A DNA stretch of 64,000 bases from Rhodococcus yunnanensis NBRC 103083 (GTDB lineage Bacteria; Actinomycetota; Actinomycetes; Mycobacteriales; Mycobacteriaceae), in assembly GCF_001895005.1 (NCBI RefSeq), contig NZ_BCXH01000001.1, positions 434,001 to 498,000 on the forward strand, given 5' to 3'. Of this stretch, positions 48,123 through 59,234 are shown piece by piece (position 1 is the stretch's first letter; each line of letters begins with the position of its first letter). The translations under genes and the position numbers were made by a program. The notes beneath the pieces are model-generated. The model was not told the DNA's origin. It was given only the letters and a program-made list of their open reading frames with translations, and ran no database searches.

Positions 48123-48211
48123 GTCCGAGTGGCGGAATGGCAGACGCGCTAGCTTGAGGTGCTAGTGTCCTATTAACGGACGTGGGGGTTCAAGTCCCCC
48201 CTCGGACACCA
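48123..48211 (+). tRNA. tRNA-Leu (anticodon GAG)
   Basis: 89-nt gene. Acceptor arms GTCCGAG / CTCGGAC with an encoded ACCA end (48208-48211). Anticodon stem CTAGC / GCTAG encloses loop TTGAGGT, so the anticodon is GAG (48156-48158) and reads CUC/CUU leucine codons. The long variable arm (GTCC-TATTAAC-GGAC) is the hallmark of tRNA-Leu; the T arm is GGGGGTTCAAGTCCCCC. No integrase next to it. Confidence 0.95.
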
Positions 48212-48250
48212 GAGATCGATCATAGATCGAGTAGTTCTGAGTTGAGACAG

Positions 48251-48293
48251 ACGACGTAGACCCCGATTCCTCTGGAATCGGGGTCTACGTCGT
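48251..48293. terminator. Perfect 20-bp hairpin downstream of tRNA-Leu
   Basis: Arms 48251-48270 and 48274-48293 are perfectly complementary around a 3-nt loop (TCT). It lies 40 bp after the tRNA and is not followed by a T run. Probably a terminator, but the length and perfection of the stem are notable. Confidence 0.5.
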
Positions 48294-48365
48294 TGTAGGG
48301 CCCTGAGCGGCTCTGTAGGGCGTGCCGAGTCTCGTCGAGAAGAGGCTCGGTCCGGAAGGAGACGA

Positions 48366-49841
48366 ATGATGAACGACGACGACGTCGAGACGACCGGTAT
48401 CGATTCGGCCGATCTCGAGACGTGCCTTCGAGTGTTGAAACTGGCCGGAACCCTGGATAAAAATCATCCTGATTCCATTGTCGTTCAACGCGCCTCGGGA
48501 CAGCTTTTCAAGGACCTGAAGCGATCGAGGCGCATCGCCGCCCGCAACTCCAAATCCGAAGCCGATCGTGCTGTCGTCGCTGCGACTGCAACGGGCTCGC
48601 CGGATCGAATCGACGACGAAACAGCCGGACTGTCGTTGACCGCACGCACGACCGGGGAATTCGCGGGCACGCTCATCCGACCGAGGCCCTGTTACATCTG
48701 CAAGCAGCGGTACACCTCGGTGGACGCGTTCTACCACCAGCTCTGCCCCGACTGCGCGGCGATGAACCGAAGCAAGCGGGATGCGACCACCGATCTGACC
48801 GGTCGCCGTGCACTGTTGACCGGAGGGCGCGCGAAGATCGGCATGTACATCGCGCTGCGGTTGCTTCGCGACGGCGCGCACACCACCATCACCACGCGGT
48901 TCCCCAACGACGCGATCCGCCGCTTCAGCGCGATGGAGGACAGCGATCGGTGGCTGCACCGGCTACGCATCGTCGGCATCGATCTCAGAGATCCGGCACA
49001 GGTAGTGGCACTTGCCGACTCCGTCGCCGCCGAAGGTCCACTCGATATCCTGATCAACAACGCCGCGCAAACGGTCAAGCGCTCCGCCGGTTCCTACAGC
49101 GCTCTGATCGACGCCGAAACCGAAGCACTTCCGGCCGGAACTCGACCCGACGTGATCACGTTCGGCAAGACGAGCGACGCGCATCCGGCGTCCCTGGCCA
49201 GTTCGCTGCCCGGCACCGCCGTCGGTGCGGTTCCCGGCACCGAAGCCTTGACCGCCGAAGCCGTCAGTTCCCTTGCGCTCGTTGCCGGTTCGGCTACCGC
49301 CGAGAGAATCGAGCAGGGAATCGCGATCGACGCGGGCGGGTTGGTACCCGACCTGGCTGGATCGAACAGCTGGATTCACACGGTCGAACAGGTGGATCCG
49401 GTGGAACTGCTCGAGGTGCAGCTCTGCAACTCGGTCGCCCCGTTCATCCTCGTCAGCCGGTTGCGAGGCGCCATGGAGGCGTCGTCGGCACGTCGGAAAT
49501 ACATCGTGAACGTCTCGGCGATGGAAGGTCAGTTCAGCCGGGCGTACAAGGGCCCTGGTCACCCCCACACCAACATGGCGAAAGCAGCATTGAACATGTT
49601 GACTCGAACCAGCGCGAAGGAAATGCTCGACAACGGGATCCTCATGAGCGCGGTCGACACCGGGTGGATCACCGACGAGCGTCCTCATCCGACGAAGATG
49701 CGCCTGGCAGACGAGGGCTTTCACGCGCCGCTGGATCTGGTCGACGGTGCTGCGCGCGTCTACGACCCGATCGTGCAGGGCGAGCTCGGAGTCGACCTGT
49801 ACGGCCAGTTCCTCAAGGACTATCAGCCCTCTCCCTGGTGA
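48366..49841 (+). CDS. Short-chain dehydrogenase-like protein with N-terminal zinc ribbon
   Basis: 491-aa two-part protein. Residues 1-107 are a variable region. A zinc-ribbon of CYIC (109-112) and CPDC (127-130) follows. The SDR domain (from about 143) has TGGRAKIG (nucleotide loop) and NNAAQ; the catalytic Ser is Ser384. The usual Tyr-x3-Lys motif reads Thr402-x3-Lys406 in HPHTNMAKAAL, so the catalytic Tyr is missing from its standard place. A strong AAGGAG site precedes the ATG. The activity may not be a standard oxidoreductase. No functional neighbours recognised. Confidence 0.85.
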   Translation: MMNDDDVETTGIDSADLETCLRVLKLAGTLDKNHPDSIVVQRASGQLFKDLKRSRRIAARNSKSEADRAVVAATATGSPDRIDDETAGLSLTARTTGEFAGTLIRPRPCYICKQRYTSVDAFYHQLCPDCAAMNRSKRDATTDLTGRRALLTGGRAKIGMYIALRLLRDGAHTTITTRFPNDAIRRFSAMEDSDRWLHRLRIVGIDLRDPAQVVALADSVAAEGPLDILINNAAQTVKRSAGSYSALIDAETEALPAGTRPDVITFGKTSDAHPASLASSLPGTAVGAVPGTEALTAEAVSSLALVAGSATAERIEQGIAIDAGGLVPDLAGSNSWIHTVEQVDPVELLEVQLCNSVAPFILVSRLRGAMEASSARRKYIVNVSAMEGQFSRAYKGPGHPHTNMAKAALNMLTRTSAKEMLDNGILMSAVDTGWITDERPHPTKMRLADEGFHAPLDLVDGAARVYDPIVQGELGVDLYGQFLKDYQPSPW

Positions 49842-49932
49842 CTGACACCCCCGCCCACGTTTGTCCTGCGATACTCACGGATATACGAGTGAGTTCGAGC
49901 AACACACGGGGCGAGGACACAGGGCGGTCACG

Positions 49933-51429
49933 ATGGGCGAGGACGTCGAGCAGAGAAAATTCACCCGCCAGGATCGTCACCGATTCCGGCAGAAGGTCCA
50001 GGATTGTCTGGACGCGCTCGGCACGATGCTCGCCGACAACACCTTCGACGTGGGCGAGCCCAAGATCGGCATGGAAGTCGAACTCAATCTCGTCGACGAC
50101 GACATGGCGCCGGCGATGGCGAATGCAACCGTCCTCGACGCCATCGCCGATCCTGACTATCAGACCGAGCTCGGCCAGTTCAACATCGAGATCAACGTCG
50201 AACCCCGACCACTGCACGGCGACAGCATCTCGGTACTGGAAGCCGATCTACGTCGGTCGCTGAACTCGGCGAACGAGCGAGCACGCAGGGCCGGCAGCAG
50301 GCTTGTGATGATCGGGATGCTTCCGACGTTGACCGAGAAGCACTTCGAGCATCGGTGGCTGTCTGCGAACCCCCGTTACGACCTGCTCAATCAACAGATT
50401 TTCGCCGCGCGCGGTGAGGACATCGAGCTTCAGATCTCGGGGGTCCGGCTCCCCGGTGCCGCCGCACCCGAGGATCTGTCGACCATCACCGATACCATCC
50501 TCCCCGAGGCGGCATGTACATCGGTTCAGCTGCACCTGCAGGTCGCACCGGACGAGTTCGCGGCATATTGGAACGGTGCGCAGGCTCTCGCGGGAGTCCA
50601 GGTGGCGCTCGCGGCGAACTCACCGTTCCTGGCCGGCCGCGCGTTGTGGCACGAAACCCGAATACCGCTGTTCGAACAGGCGACGGACACGAGGCCGCAG
50701 GAGCTCAAGAACCAAGGTGTGCGACCGCGGGTCTGGTTCGGGGAGCGTTGGATCACGTCGATCTTCGATTTGTTCGAGGAGAATTCGCGCTACTTCCCCG
50801 CGCTCCTGCCGGTCTGCAGCGACGAGGACCCGAAAGAGGTTCTGGCACAGGGTGGAACCCCCGATCTGTCGGAGCTCCGTATGCACAACGGAACGGTGTA
50901 CCGCTGGAACAGGCCGATCTACGATCGGACGGGCGGCGGTCACCACATACGGTTGGAGAACCGAGTGCTTCCAGCAGGCCCCTCGGTCGTCGACACCCTC
51001 GCCGATGCCGCGTTCTACTACGGGACGCTGCGCACCCTCGCCGAGGCGGATCGGCCGCTGTGGACCCAGATGTCGTACGACGCCGCCGTCGAGAATCTTC
51101 ACTCGGCGGCACGCAGCGGCTTCGATGCACGTCTGTACTGGCCCGAGGTCGGATGGGTGAGCCCACAGGAACTCGTCCTGCGTCGTCTGTTGCCGATGGC
51201 CGACGCGGGTCTAGCTGCATACGGGGTCGACAGCAGCGTTCGTGATCGCTACCTCGGCGTGATCGAGGGCCGATGCCTGCGCAAGGTATCCGGCTCGGTC
51301 TGGCAGCGCAACGCGGTGGTGGACCGAGAACGCGCCGGGGACTCACGTGATGCAGCGCTGGCCGGCATGTTGGGCGACTACGTCACGTTGATGGACGAGG
51401 GCAGTCCGGTGCACACCTGGGCAGTCTGA
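49933..51429 (+). CDS. Glutamate--cysteine ligase family (GCS2-like) protein
   Basis: 498-aa member of the GCS2/carboxylate-amine ligase superfamily, judged from the fold pattern: IGMEVELNLVD (metal-binding Glu, residues about 50-60), TELGQFNIEINVEPRPL, QLHLQVAP and GGGHHIRLENRVLPAGPS. The organism makes mycothiol rather than glutathione as its main thiol, so a different amine substrate is likely. ATG at 49933 was chosen; the frame is open from 49861 with a TTG. No clear partner gene adjacent. Confidence 0.8.
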   Translation: MGEDVEQRKFTRQDRHRFRQKVQDCLDALGTMLADNTFDVGEPKIGMEVELNLVDDDMAPAMANATVLDAIADPDYQTELGQFNIEINVEPRPLHGDSISVLEADLRRSLNSANERARRAGSRLVMIGMLPTLTEKHFEHRWLSANPRYDLLNQQIFAARGEDIELQISGVRLPGAAAPEDLSTITDTILPEAACTSVQLHLQVAPDEFAAYWNGAQALAGVQVALAANSPFLAGRALWHETRIPLFEQATDTRPQELKNQGVRPRVWFGERWITSIFDLFEENSRYFPALLPVCSDEDPKEVLAQGGTPDLSELRMHNGTVYRWNRPIYDRTGGGHHIRLENRVLPAGPSVVDTLADAAFYYGTLRTLAEADRPLWTQMSYDAAVENLHSAARSGFDARLYWPEVGWVSPQELVLRRLLPMADAGLAAYGVDSSVRDRYLGVIEGRCLRKVSGSVWQRNAVVDRERAGDSRDAALAGMLGDYVTLMDEGSPVHTWAV

Positions 51430-51433
51430 GGGA

Positions 51434-51439
51434 TACGAT
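51434..51439 (+). promoter_or_regulatory. -10 element of a leaderless promoter for the DUF2784 gene
   Basis: TACGAT, six bases, then ATG at 51446. It lies directly after the preceding gene's stop. Confidence 0.4.
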
Positions 51440-51445
51440 CGAGCC

Positions 51446-51823
51446 ATGCTCTTTCGAGCTCTCGCCGATCTGACCGTGGTGGTGCACCTGGCATTCATCG
51501 CGTATGTCGTGGCGGGTGGATTTCTCGCGTGGCGGTTCCCGCGAACCATCTGGTTGCACTTGTGCGCGGCTGCGTGGGGCTTCGCCTCGATCGTCGTCGG
51601 AATCGACTGTCCACTGACCGCACTGGAGAACTGGGCACGCACACAGGCGGGCGACTCCGCGCTTCCGTCGACGGGATTCATCGCGCACTACCTGACCGGT
51701 GTCGTCTACCCCGAGAGCGCCGTTGGCCTGGTTCGCCTGCTTGCAGCCGGCGCCGTCATCGTCTCGTGGACCGGATACGTGTATCTGCGCGCGCACTCGC
51801 GGTCGCCCCTTCGCCTGTCCTAG
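51446..51823 (+). CDS. DUF2784 family membrane protein
   Basis: 125-aa membrane protein with about four helices: an N-terminal one (LTVVVHLAFIAYVVAGGFLAW), a second with LHLCAAAWGFASIVVG, and two in the second half. CPLTALENWAR, in the loop between them, is the recognisable DUF2784 signature. Function unknown. Probably its own transcription unit. Confidence 0.85.
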   Translation: MLFRALADLTVVVHLAFIAYVVAGGFLAWRFPRTIWLHLCAAAWGFASIVVGIDCPLTALENWARTQAGDSALPSTGFIAHYLTGVVYPESAVGLVRLLAAGAVIVSWTGYVYLRAHSRSPLRLS

Positions 51824-51867
51824 CCCTACGCGCAGCCGAGCTCGTCGACTCCGACAGACATCCGCGT

Positions 51868-51873
51868 TACTGT
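51868..51873 (+). promoter_or_regulatory. -10 element of a leaderless promoter for the enoyl reductase-like gene
   Basis: TACTGT, seven bases, then ATG at 51881. Confidence 0.4.
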
Positions 51874-51880
51874 CCAGTAC

Positions 51881-53119
51881 ATGACTTCGCAACGCGAATA
51901 CGACATCGTCGTCTACGGTGCTACCGGCTTCGTCGGCAGCATCACCGCAGACTATTTGGCCAGGAACGCTCCGGAGAACACACGAATCGCGCTCGCCGGG
52001 CGCTCGCGTACCAAGCTCGAGTCGACACGTCGCCAGTTGCCGGCAGCTGCCAGCGAGTGGCCGCTGCTCGAGGCGGATGCATCCGATGTGGACGCGCTCC
52101 GCACGCTCGCCGAGAGCACCCGTGTCGTCATCACGACGGTGGGTCCGTACGCCAAGTACGGACTTCCCCTCGCCACGGCATGCGCCGAAGCCGGCACGGA
52201 CTACGTCGATCTCACGGGCGAGGTGCTGTTCGCCCGCGAGAGCATCGACGCCAATCACGAGATCGCGCAGCGGACCGGAGCCAGAATCGTCCATTCCTGT
52301 GGTTTCGACTCCATCCCCTCGGATCTCGGCGTTCACGTTCTCCATGCAGCAGTCGCAGCCGACGATGCAGGCGAGCTCACCGACACTACGCTCGTCGTCA
52401 CCTCGCTCAAGGGTGGCACGAGCGGTGGAACGATCGACTCGCTGCGCACACAGATCGAGACGGTCAAGAACGACAGCCGAGCTCGTCGACTGGCGGCGCG
52501 CCCCTACTCGTTGAGCCCGGACCGCAGTCTCGAACCCGACCTGGGACGGCAGTCGGACGTGGCACTGGTCAACGGCAAGGACATCGCGCCGGGAGTCGAC
52601 GGCTGGAAAGCGCCGTTCTTCATGGCCTCGTACAACACTCGTGTGGTGCGACGAAGCAATTCTCTGCGGGATTGGGCCTACGGCAAGCAGTTTCGCTATC
52701 GCGAGGTGATGTCGGTCGGTCATTCCTTCGCGTCGCCCGTGATCGCCGGAGCAGTGTCGGCAGCTCTGGGCGCAGCGATCGTCGTCATGACGGTGGCCCC
52801 GAAGAAGCTTCTCGACCGTATTCTCCCCAAGCCGGGCGCGGGTCCGAGCGCGCAGGCGCAGGAGGCCGGTCGCTTCACCATGGACATCTACACGACCACG
52901 ACCACCGGGGCACACTATCGGTCCCGCGTGAAGGCCCAGGGAGATCCTGGATACAAGGCGACCTCGGTCATGCTCGGCGAGTCAGCGCTTGCGCTGGTGC
53001 ACAATCGAAGCGATCTGCCCGACGCCGCAGGCGTACTGACCCCCGCCACCGCGCTGGGCGACGCTCTGGTCACGCGCCTGACCGATGCAGGCTTCGAGAT
53101 CTGGGCCAAGAAGGTGTGA
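51881..53119 (+). CDS. Saccharopine dehydrogenase NADP-binding family protein (trans-acting enoyl reductase-like)
   Basis: 412-aa protein. The Rossmann N-terminus YDIVVYGATGFVGSITADYLA is typical of the mycobacterial trans-acting enoyl reductase / saccharopine dehydrogenase-like family; the next conserved region includes GPYAKYGLPLATACAEAGTDYVDLTGE. A hydrophobic segment at about 285-305 may be a membrane anchor. In mycobacteria relatives act in lipid synthesis (for example with polyketide synthases); none is encoded here, so the substrate is unknown. Confidence 0.88.
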   Translation: MTSQREYDIVVYGATGFVGSITADYLARNAPENTRIALAGRSRTKLESTRRQLPAAASEWPLLEADASDVDALRTLAESTRVVITTVGPYAKYGLPLATACAEAGTDYVDLTGEVLFARESIDANHEIAQRTGARIVHSCGFDSIPSDLGVHVLHAAVAADDAGELTDTTLVVTSLKGGTSGGTIDSLRTQIETVKNDSRARRLAARPYSLSPDRSLEPDLGRQSDVALVNGKDIAPGVDGWKAPFFMASYNTRVVRRSNSLRDWAYGKQFRYREVMSVGHSFASPVIAGAVSAALGAAIVVMTVAPKKLLDRILPKPGAGPSAQAQEAGRFTMDIYTTTTTGAHYRSRVKAQGDPGYKATSVMLGESALALVHNRSDLPDAAGVLTPATALGDALVTRLTDAGFEIWAKKV

Positions 53120-53146
53120 CGACGCCGCTACCGGCGAACCGGCCGA

Positions 53147-54664
53147 TCAGGACGCCGGCGCCGGAAGCGCGGACACCTCGTCGTAGAGCGTCTTGGCCTC
53201 TGTCGGCGAGTCGACCTGAGGAGGGGATCCTTCGAGTGGTTGCGTGGCCGATTCTTTCAGGAAACCGACTGCCACCAGACCGATCACGCCGCTGAGCATC
53301 AGATAGAACGCCGGGATCATCGTGCTACCCGTCGTCGAGACCAGTGCCGAGGTCACGAGGGGCGTCGTGCCGCCGAACAGTGACACCGAGAGGTTGAATC
53401 CGATGGACAGCGCCGCATAACGCACTCTCGTGGGGAACAGTGCGGGCAACGTCGAGGCGCTCGGCGCCGCGAAGCAGGCAAGGATGACTCCCAGAATCAG
53501 GCACCCGATCAGCGGTCCGACGAACCCGGTTTGCTGGATCAGCACGAAACACGGTATCGCGAGCACGATCTGCGCCACGGCACCGAAGACGAAGACCGGT
53601 TTTCGGCCGATCCAGTCGGTGAGGCGTCCGACGCCGACGATGATCGACACGACGACGACCATCGCGGAGAGCACCAGAAGATCGGCGCTCAGCTGGGTGC
53701 GGCCGACCACCTCGGTGAAGTACGTCGGAAGGTAGCTCGTGACCATGTAGTTGGACACGTTGTAGAGCAGCACGATTCCCATGCAGATCAGCAACGCGCG
53801 CCAATGCTGTGTGAAGATCTTGCCGATCTCCTTGCCGCCGCTCTCCTGCTTTTTCACCTTGTTCTCGTGGTCGTCGAGCTGCTTACGGAAAGCGGGGGTG
53901 TCCTCGAGCTTGAGACGCAGATACAGGCCGATGATGCCCATCGGCCCTGCGATGAAGAACGGTATGCGCCAACCCCATTCGACCATCGTCGCATCACCGA
54001 GGACGGCGTTGAGGATCGTGACGAGTCCCGAGCCCATGGCGTAGCCGACGAAAGTGCCGAAGTCGAGCCAACTTCCGAGGAATCCGCGGCGTTTGTCCGG
54101 TGAGTATTCGGCAATGAACGTCGTTGCGCCGCCGTATTCACCGCCGGTGGAGAACCCTTGAACGAGTCGCGCGACCAGCAGCAGAATCGGAGCCCAGATA
54201 CCGATGGTCGCGTAGCTCGGAATGAGTCCGACGGCCAACGTACCGATCGACATCATGATCATCGTGGCGGCCAGGACCTTCTGCCGACCGATCCGATCAC
54301 CGAGGGGCCCGAAGAACAGACCACCGAGTGGACGCACCAGAAATGCGGCGGCGAATGTCGCGAAGGTGCTGATCAGCTGAACGCCGGGTGATGCGTCGGG
54401 AAAGAACACCTTGCCCAGCGTCGCGGCGAGGTAACCGTAGACACCGAAGTCGAACCACTCCATGGTGTTGCCGAGAGCTGCTGCCGACACCGCACGCTTG
54501 AGCATCGGCTGGTCGACGACCGTGATGGAATCCTCGGTGAGTGTCGGCTTCCGATGCATCCGCCGGGCGAACGCTCCGCGCCGAAGATGTTGGACATGGC
54601 CGTGTCCCCACCGGGTGTCGTCCGGTGGCATCTGGGATGAATCCGAGTCCTTTGCAACCGTCAT
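53147..54664 (-). CDS. MFS metabolite:H+ symporter (MHS family, ProP-like)
   Basis: 505-aa transporter with 12 helices. The MHS family features are visible: LGNTMEWFDFGVYGY at helix 1, PLGGLFFGPLGDRIGRQKVL at the helix 2-3 loop, and VQGFSTGGEYGGATTFIAEY in the next helix. ProP-like members import proline/betaine, and others carry dicarboxylates or shikimate. N-terminal 45 residues are hydrophilic. TAACGT lies seven bases before the ATG. Substrate unknown. Confidence 0.9.
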   Translation of the reverse strand: MTVAKDSDSSQMPPDDTRWGHGHVQHLRRGAFARRMHRKPTLTEDSITVVDQPMLKRAVSAAALGNTMEWFDFGVYGYLAATLGKVFFPDASPGVQLISTFATFAAAFLVRPLGGLFFGPLGDRIGRQKVLAATMIMMSIGTLAVGLIPSYATIGIWAPILLLVARLVQGFSTGGEYGGATTFIAEYSPDKRRGFLGSWLDFGTFVGYAMGSGLVTILNAVLGDATMVEWGWRIPFFIAGPMGIIGLYLRLKLEDTPAFRKQLDDHENKVKKQESGGKEIGKIFTQHWRALLICMGIVLLYNVSNYMVTSYLPTYFTEVVGRTQLSADLLVLSAMVVVVSIIVGVGRLTDWIGRKPVFVFGAVAQIVLAIPCFVLIQQTGFVGPLIGCLILGVILACFAAPSASTLPALFPTRVRYAALSIGFNLSVSLFGGTTPLVTSALVSTTGSTMIPAFYLMLSGVIGLVAVGFLKESATQPLEGSPPQVDSPTEAKTLYDEVSALPAPAS

Positions 54665-54671
54665 TTACCAA

Positions 54672-54677
54672 ACGTTA
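54672..54677 (-). promoter_or_regulatory. -10 element of a leaderless MHS transporter promoter
   Basis: Minus-strand TAACGT seven bases before the ATG at 54664. The 263-bp divergent gap to the nucleoside hydrolase holds no other feature I can name. Confidence 0.4.
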
Positions 54678-54927
54678 GCCAAAATAAATACCACGTATCA
54701 AACTGCATCCGCGTCGAAACCTCGATATCGTGTGCGTTCACGCAGGTCACCGGTCGGTATTTCGAACTCGGTTCGCGCTGTTGGTAATTCGCACTTTTCG
54801 GGCATTTCGGACGCATGGGTTGCGGCGGCGCCCGCCCACGCCGACCGGACACCCCGACCGGGCAGTGCCGTGCACCGACGGGCACGATGGGTCGGTGCGA
54901 ACTCACAGCCATTCGTTGCCGCCAGCC

Positions 54928-55953
54928 ATGCGCGTGCCTCTCATCGTCGACGTCGACACCGGCATCGACGACTCGCTCGCACTCCTCTATCTGTTGTCCA
55001 GCCCCGAGGCCGAGATTCTGTCGATCGCATCGACCGCAGGCAACGTCCCGGTGAATCAGGTCGCTGCCAACAACCTCGCCTGGCTGGACCTCTGCGGCGC
55101 CGGTGACATCGAGGTCACACTCGGCGCACAGGCACCACTCGTCGCCCCGTTGATGACGACCGAGGACACACACGGCCCGCAAGGCATCGGGTATGCGGAG
55201 CTTCCGGTGTCGAGAAGGCCACTGTCCGCGCGTGATGCGGCGACCGCGTGGGTGGAGATCGTTCGCGGACGCCCGGGCGAGGTCACCGGCCTCGTGACGG
55301 GCCCACTGACGAACCTCGCCAACGCGATACGGATCGACCCAGAGTTACCGCGACTGCTGAAACGTCTGGTCCTGATGGGCGGCGCATTCGAGCACCCGGG
55401 CAATACGACGCCGACGAGCGAATGGAACATCGCCGTCGACCCGGAAGCCGCATCGGAGGTCTTCGCAGCGTTCTCCGTCGTACCGCAGGATCGATTGCCG
55501 ATCGTGTGTCCACTCGACATCACCGAAACCATCGAGATGTACCCCGACCACATCGCTCGACTCGCCGAGCGTGCGGGCAGCATTCCACGCGAGCTCATTG
55601 CCGAGAGGGATTCGTCCGCTACTCGGTCGACGGCGTCGAATCCCCTCGTGCGACATTTCTCGGACGCTGTCCGCTTCTACATGGAATTCCACCGCGATCA
55701 CGATCAGGGATTCCTGGCGCACATGCACGATCCGTTCGCGGCGGCGGTGGCACTGAACCCCGACATCGCGACGTACCGTCTCGCGACGGTCGACGTCGAG
55801 TTGAACGGAACACTCACTCGCGGAACCACTGTCGCCGACCGCCGCGGAATGTGGGGTCGGCCGCACAACGCCGCTATCGCGACCACGACCGATCCCGCCG
55901 CATTCTTCGACGACCTGATCGAGCGCGTCGGCGCACTGGCAGCGCGGCTGTAG
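54928..55953 (+). CDS. Inosine/uridine-preferring nucleoside hydrolase
   Basis: 341-aa IUNH-family enzyme splitting the N-glycosidic bond of nucleosides. The calcium-binding motif VDVDTGIDDSLALLYLL is at the N-terminus, followed by ASTAGNVPVNQVAANNLAWL; the second half has RFYMEFHRDHDQGFLAHMHDPFAAAVAL with the active-site His/Asp, cited as HDPFAAAVAL. ATG at 54928 is chosen since it begins the conserved MRVPLIVDVDTG; a longer frame is open upstream. It supplies free bases for purine or pyrimidine salvage. Confidence 0.9.
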   Translation: MRVPLIVDVDTGIDDSLALLYLLSSPEAEILSIASTAGNVPVNQVAANNLAWLDLCGAGDIEVTLGAQAPLVAPLMTTEDTHGPQGIGYAELPVSRRPLSARDAATAWVEIVRGRPGEVTGLVTGPLTNLANAIRIDPELPRLLKRLVLMGGAFEHPGNTTPTSEWNIAVDPEAASEVFAAFSVVPQDRLPIVCPLDITETIEMYPDHIARLAERAGSIPRELIAERDSSATRSTASNPLVRHFSDAVRFYMEFHRDHDQGFLAHMHDPFAAAVALNPDIATYRLATVDVELNGTLTRGTTVADRRGMWGRPHNAAIATTTDPAAFFDDLIERVGALAARL

Positions 55954-55960
55954 GCCTGCG

Positions 55961-56959
55961 TCAGGCGTCGAAAGCGTCGAGAAGCTCCTGTGCAGCAAGA
56001 GCTGCAGTCAGTGAACCGTCTCGCACGCGAGCTTCGACGCCCGCCCGGATGGCCTTCACTTCGGGATTCTGGGCAAGCCTTCGCAGCAGCTGATCGTTGA
56101 CCATCGTCCACGTCCAGTCGACCTGCTGTGTTCGACGCTTCTCCGCGAACTCACCAGCGTCGGACAGTACCTGCTGATGTCTGAGGACGGTGCTCCAGAA
56201 TTCGTCGAGGCCGACCTTCTCGAGTGCACTCATCGTCAGCACTGGCGGCTGCCAGATCGCATCGTGCGGGTAGATCATGCGAAGAGCGCCTGCGAGCTCA
56301 CGCGCTGCGCTCTTCGCCTCGATGGCGTGTTTGCCATCTGCCTTGTTGACCGCGACGAGGTCGGCGAGTTCCAACACGCCCTTCTTGATGCCCTGCAGCT
56401 GGTCGCCCGTACGCGCCAACGTCAGAAACGCGAAACAATCCACCATGTTCGCCACAGTCACCTCGGACTGCCCCACGCCCACCGTTTCGACGAGAATGAC
56501 GTCGAAGCCCGCCGCCTCGAGCAGCACGATGGTCTCGCGTGTCGCCCGCGCCACTCCCCCGAGGGTTCCTGATGTCGGCGACGGCCTGATGTAGGCGTCC
56601 TTCTGCACGGCCAGGTTCGCCATCCGTGTCTTGTCACCGAGGATGGAACCACCGGTTCGCGTCGACGACGGGTCGACGGCCAACACCGCCACGCGATGGC
56701 CCTTCTCGATCAGGTGCATCCCGAGTGCATCGATGAACGTCGATTTCCCGACACCCGGAACGCCGGTGATCCCGACACGGTGGGATCCGCCCGCCTTCGG
56801 GAGCAACCGAAGAAGCAGCTGCTGCGCGAGGTCACGGTGATCGGTACGCGTCGACTCAACGAGTGTGATCGCGCGTGCCAGTCCCGATCGCTCGTTGGCC
56901 AGTACGGACTTCGCGACGGCGTCGATATCGATCGCGGCGATCCTGTTGGGAGAACTCAT
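55961..56959 (-). CDS. meaB: Methylmalonyl-CoA mutase-associated GTPase MeaB
   Basis: 332-aa G-protein chaperone of the B12 mutase; it protects and reloads the cofactor. P-loop GVPGVGKST, switch [26 protein letters not shown] and the base-specificity motif NKAD are visible. The C-terminus is a dimerisation arm. It lies 2 nt after the mutB stop, so it belongs to the mutA-mutB-meaB operon. Confidence 0.95.
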   Translation of the reverse strand: MSSPNRIAAIDIDAVAKSVLANERSGLARAITLVESTRTDHRDLAQQLLLRLLPKAGGSHRVGITGVPGVGKSTFIDALGMHLIEKGHRVAVLAVDPSSTRTGGSILGDKTRMANLAVQKDAYIRPSPTSGTLGGVARATRETIVLLEAAGFDVILVETVGVGQSEVTVANMVDCFAFLTLARTGDQLQGIKKGVLELADLVAVNKADGKHAIEAKSAARELAGALRMIYPHDAIWQPPVLTMSALEKVGLDEFWSTVLRHQQVLSDAGEFAEKRRTQQVDWTWTMVNDQLLRRLAQNPEVKAIRAGVEARVRDGSLTAALAAQELLDAFDA

Positions 56960-56961
56960 GC

Positions 56962-59232
<2,271 letters not shown>

Positions 59233-59234
59233 GT

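Noticed and set aside
48123..48293. Integration site at tRNA-Leu
   Set aside because: No integrase gene, no direct repeat of the tRNA 3' end, and both flanks carry ordinary genes.
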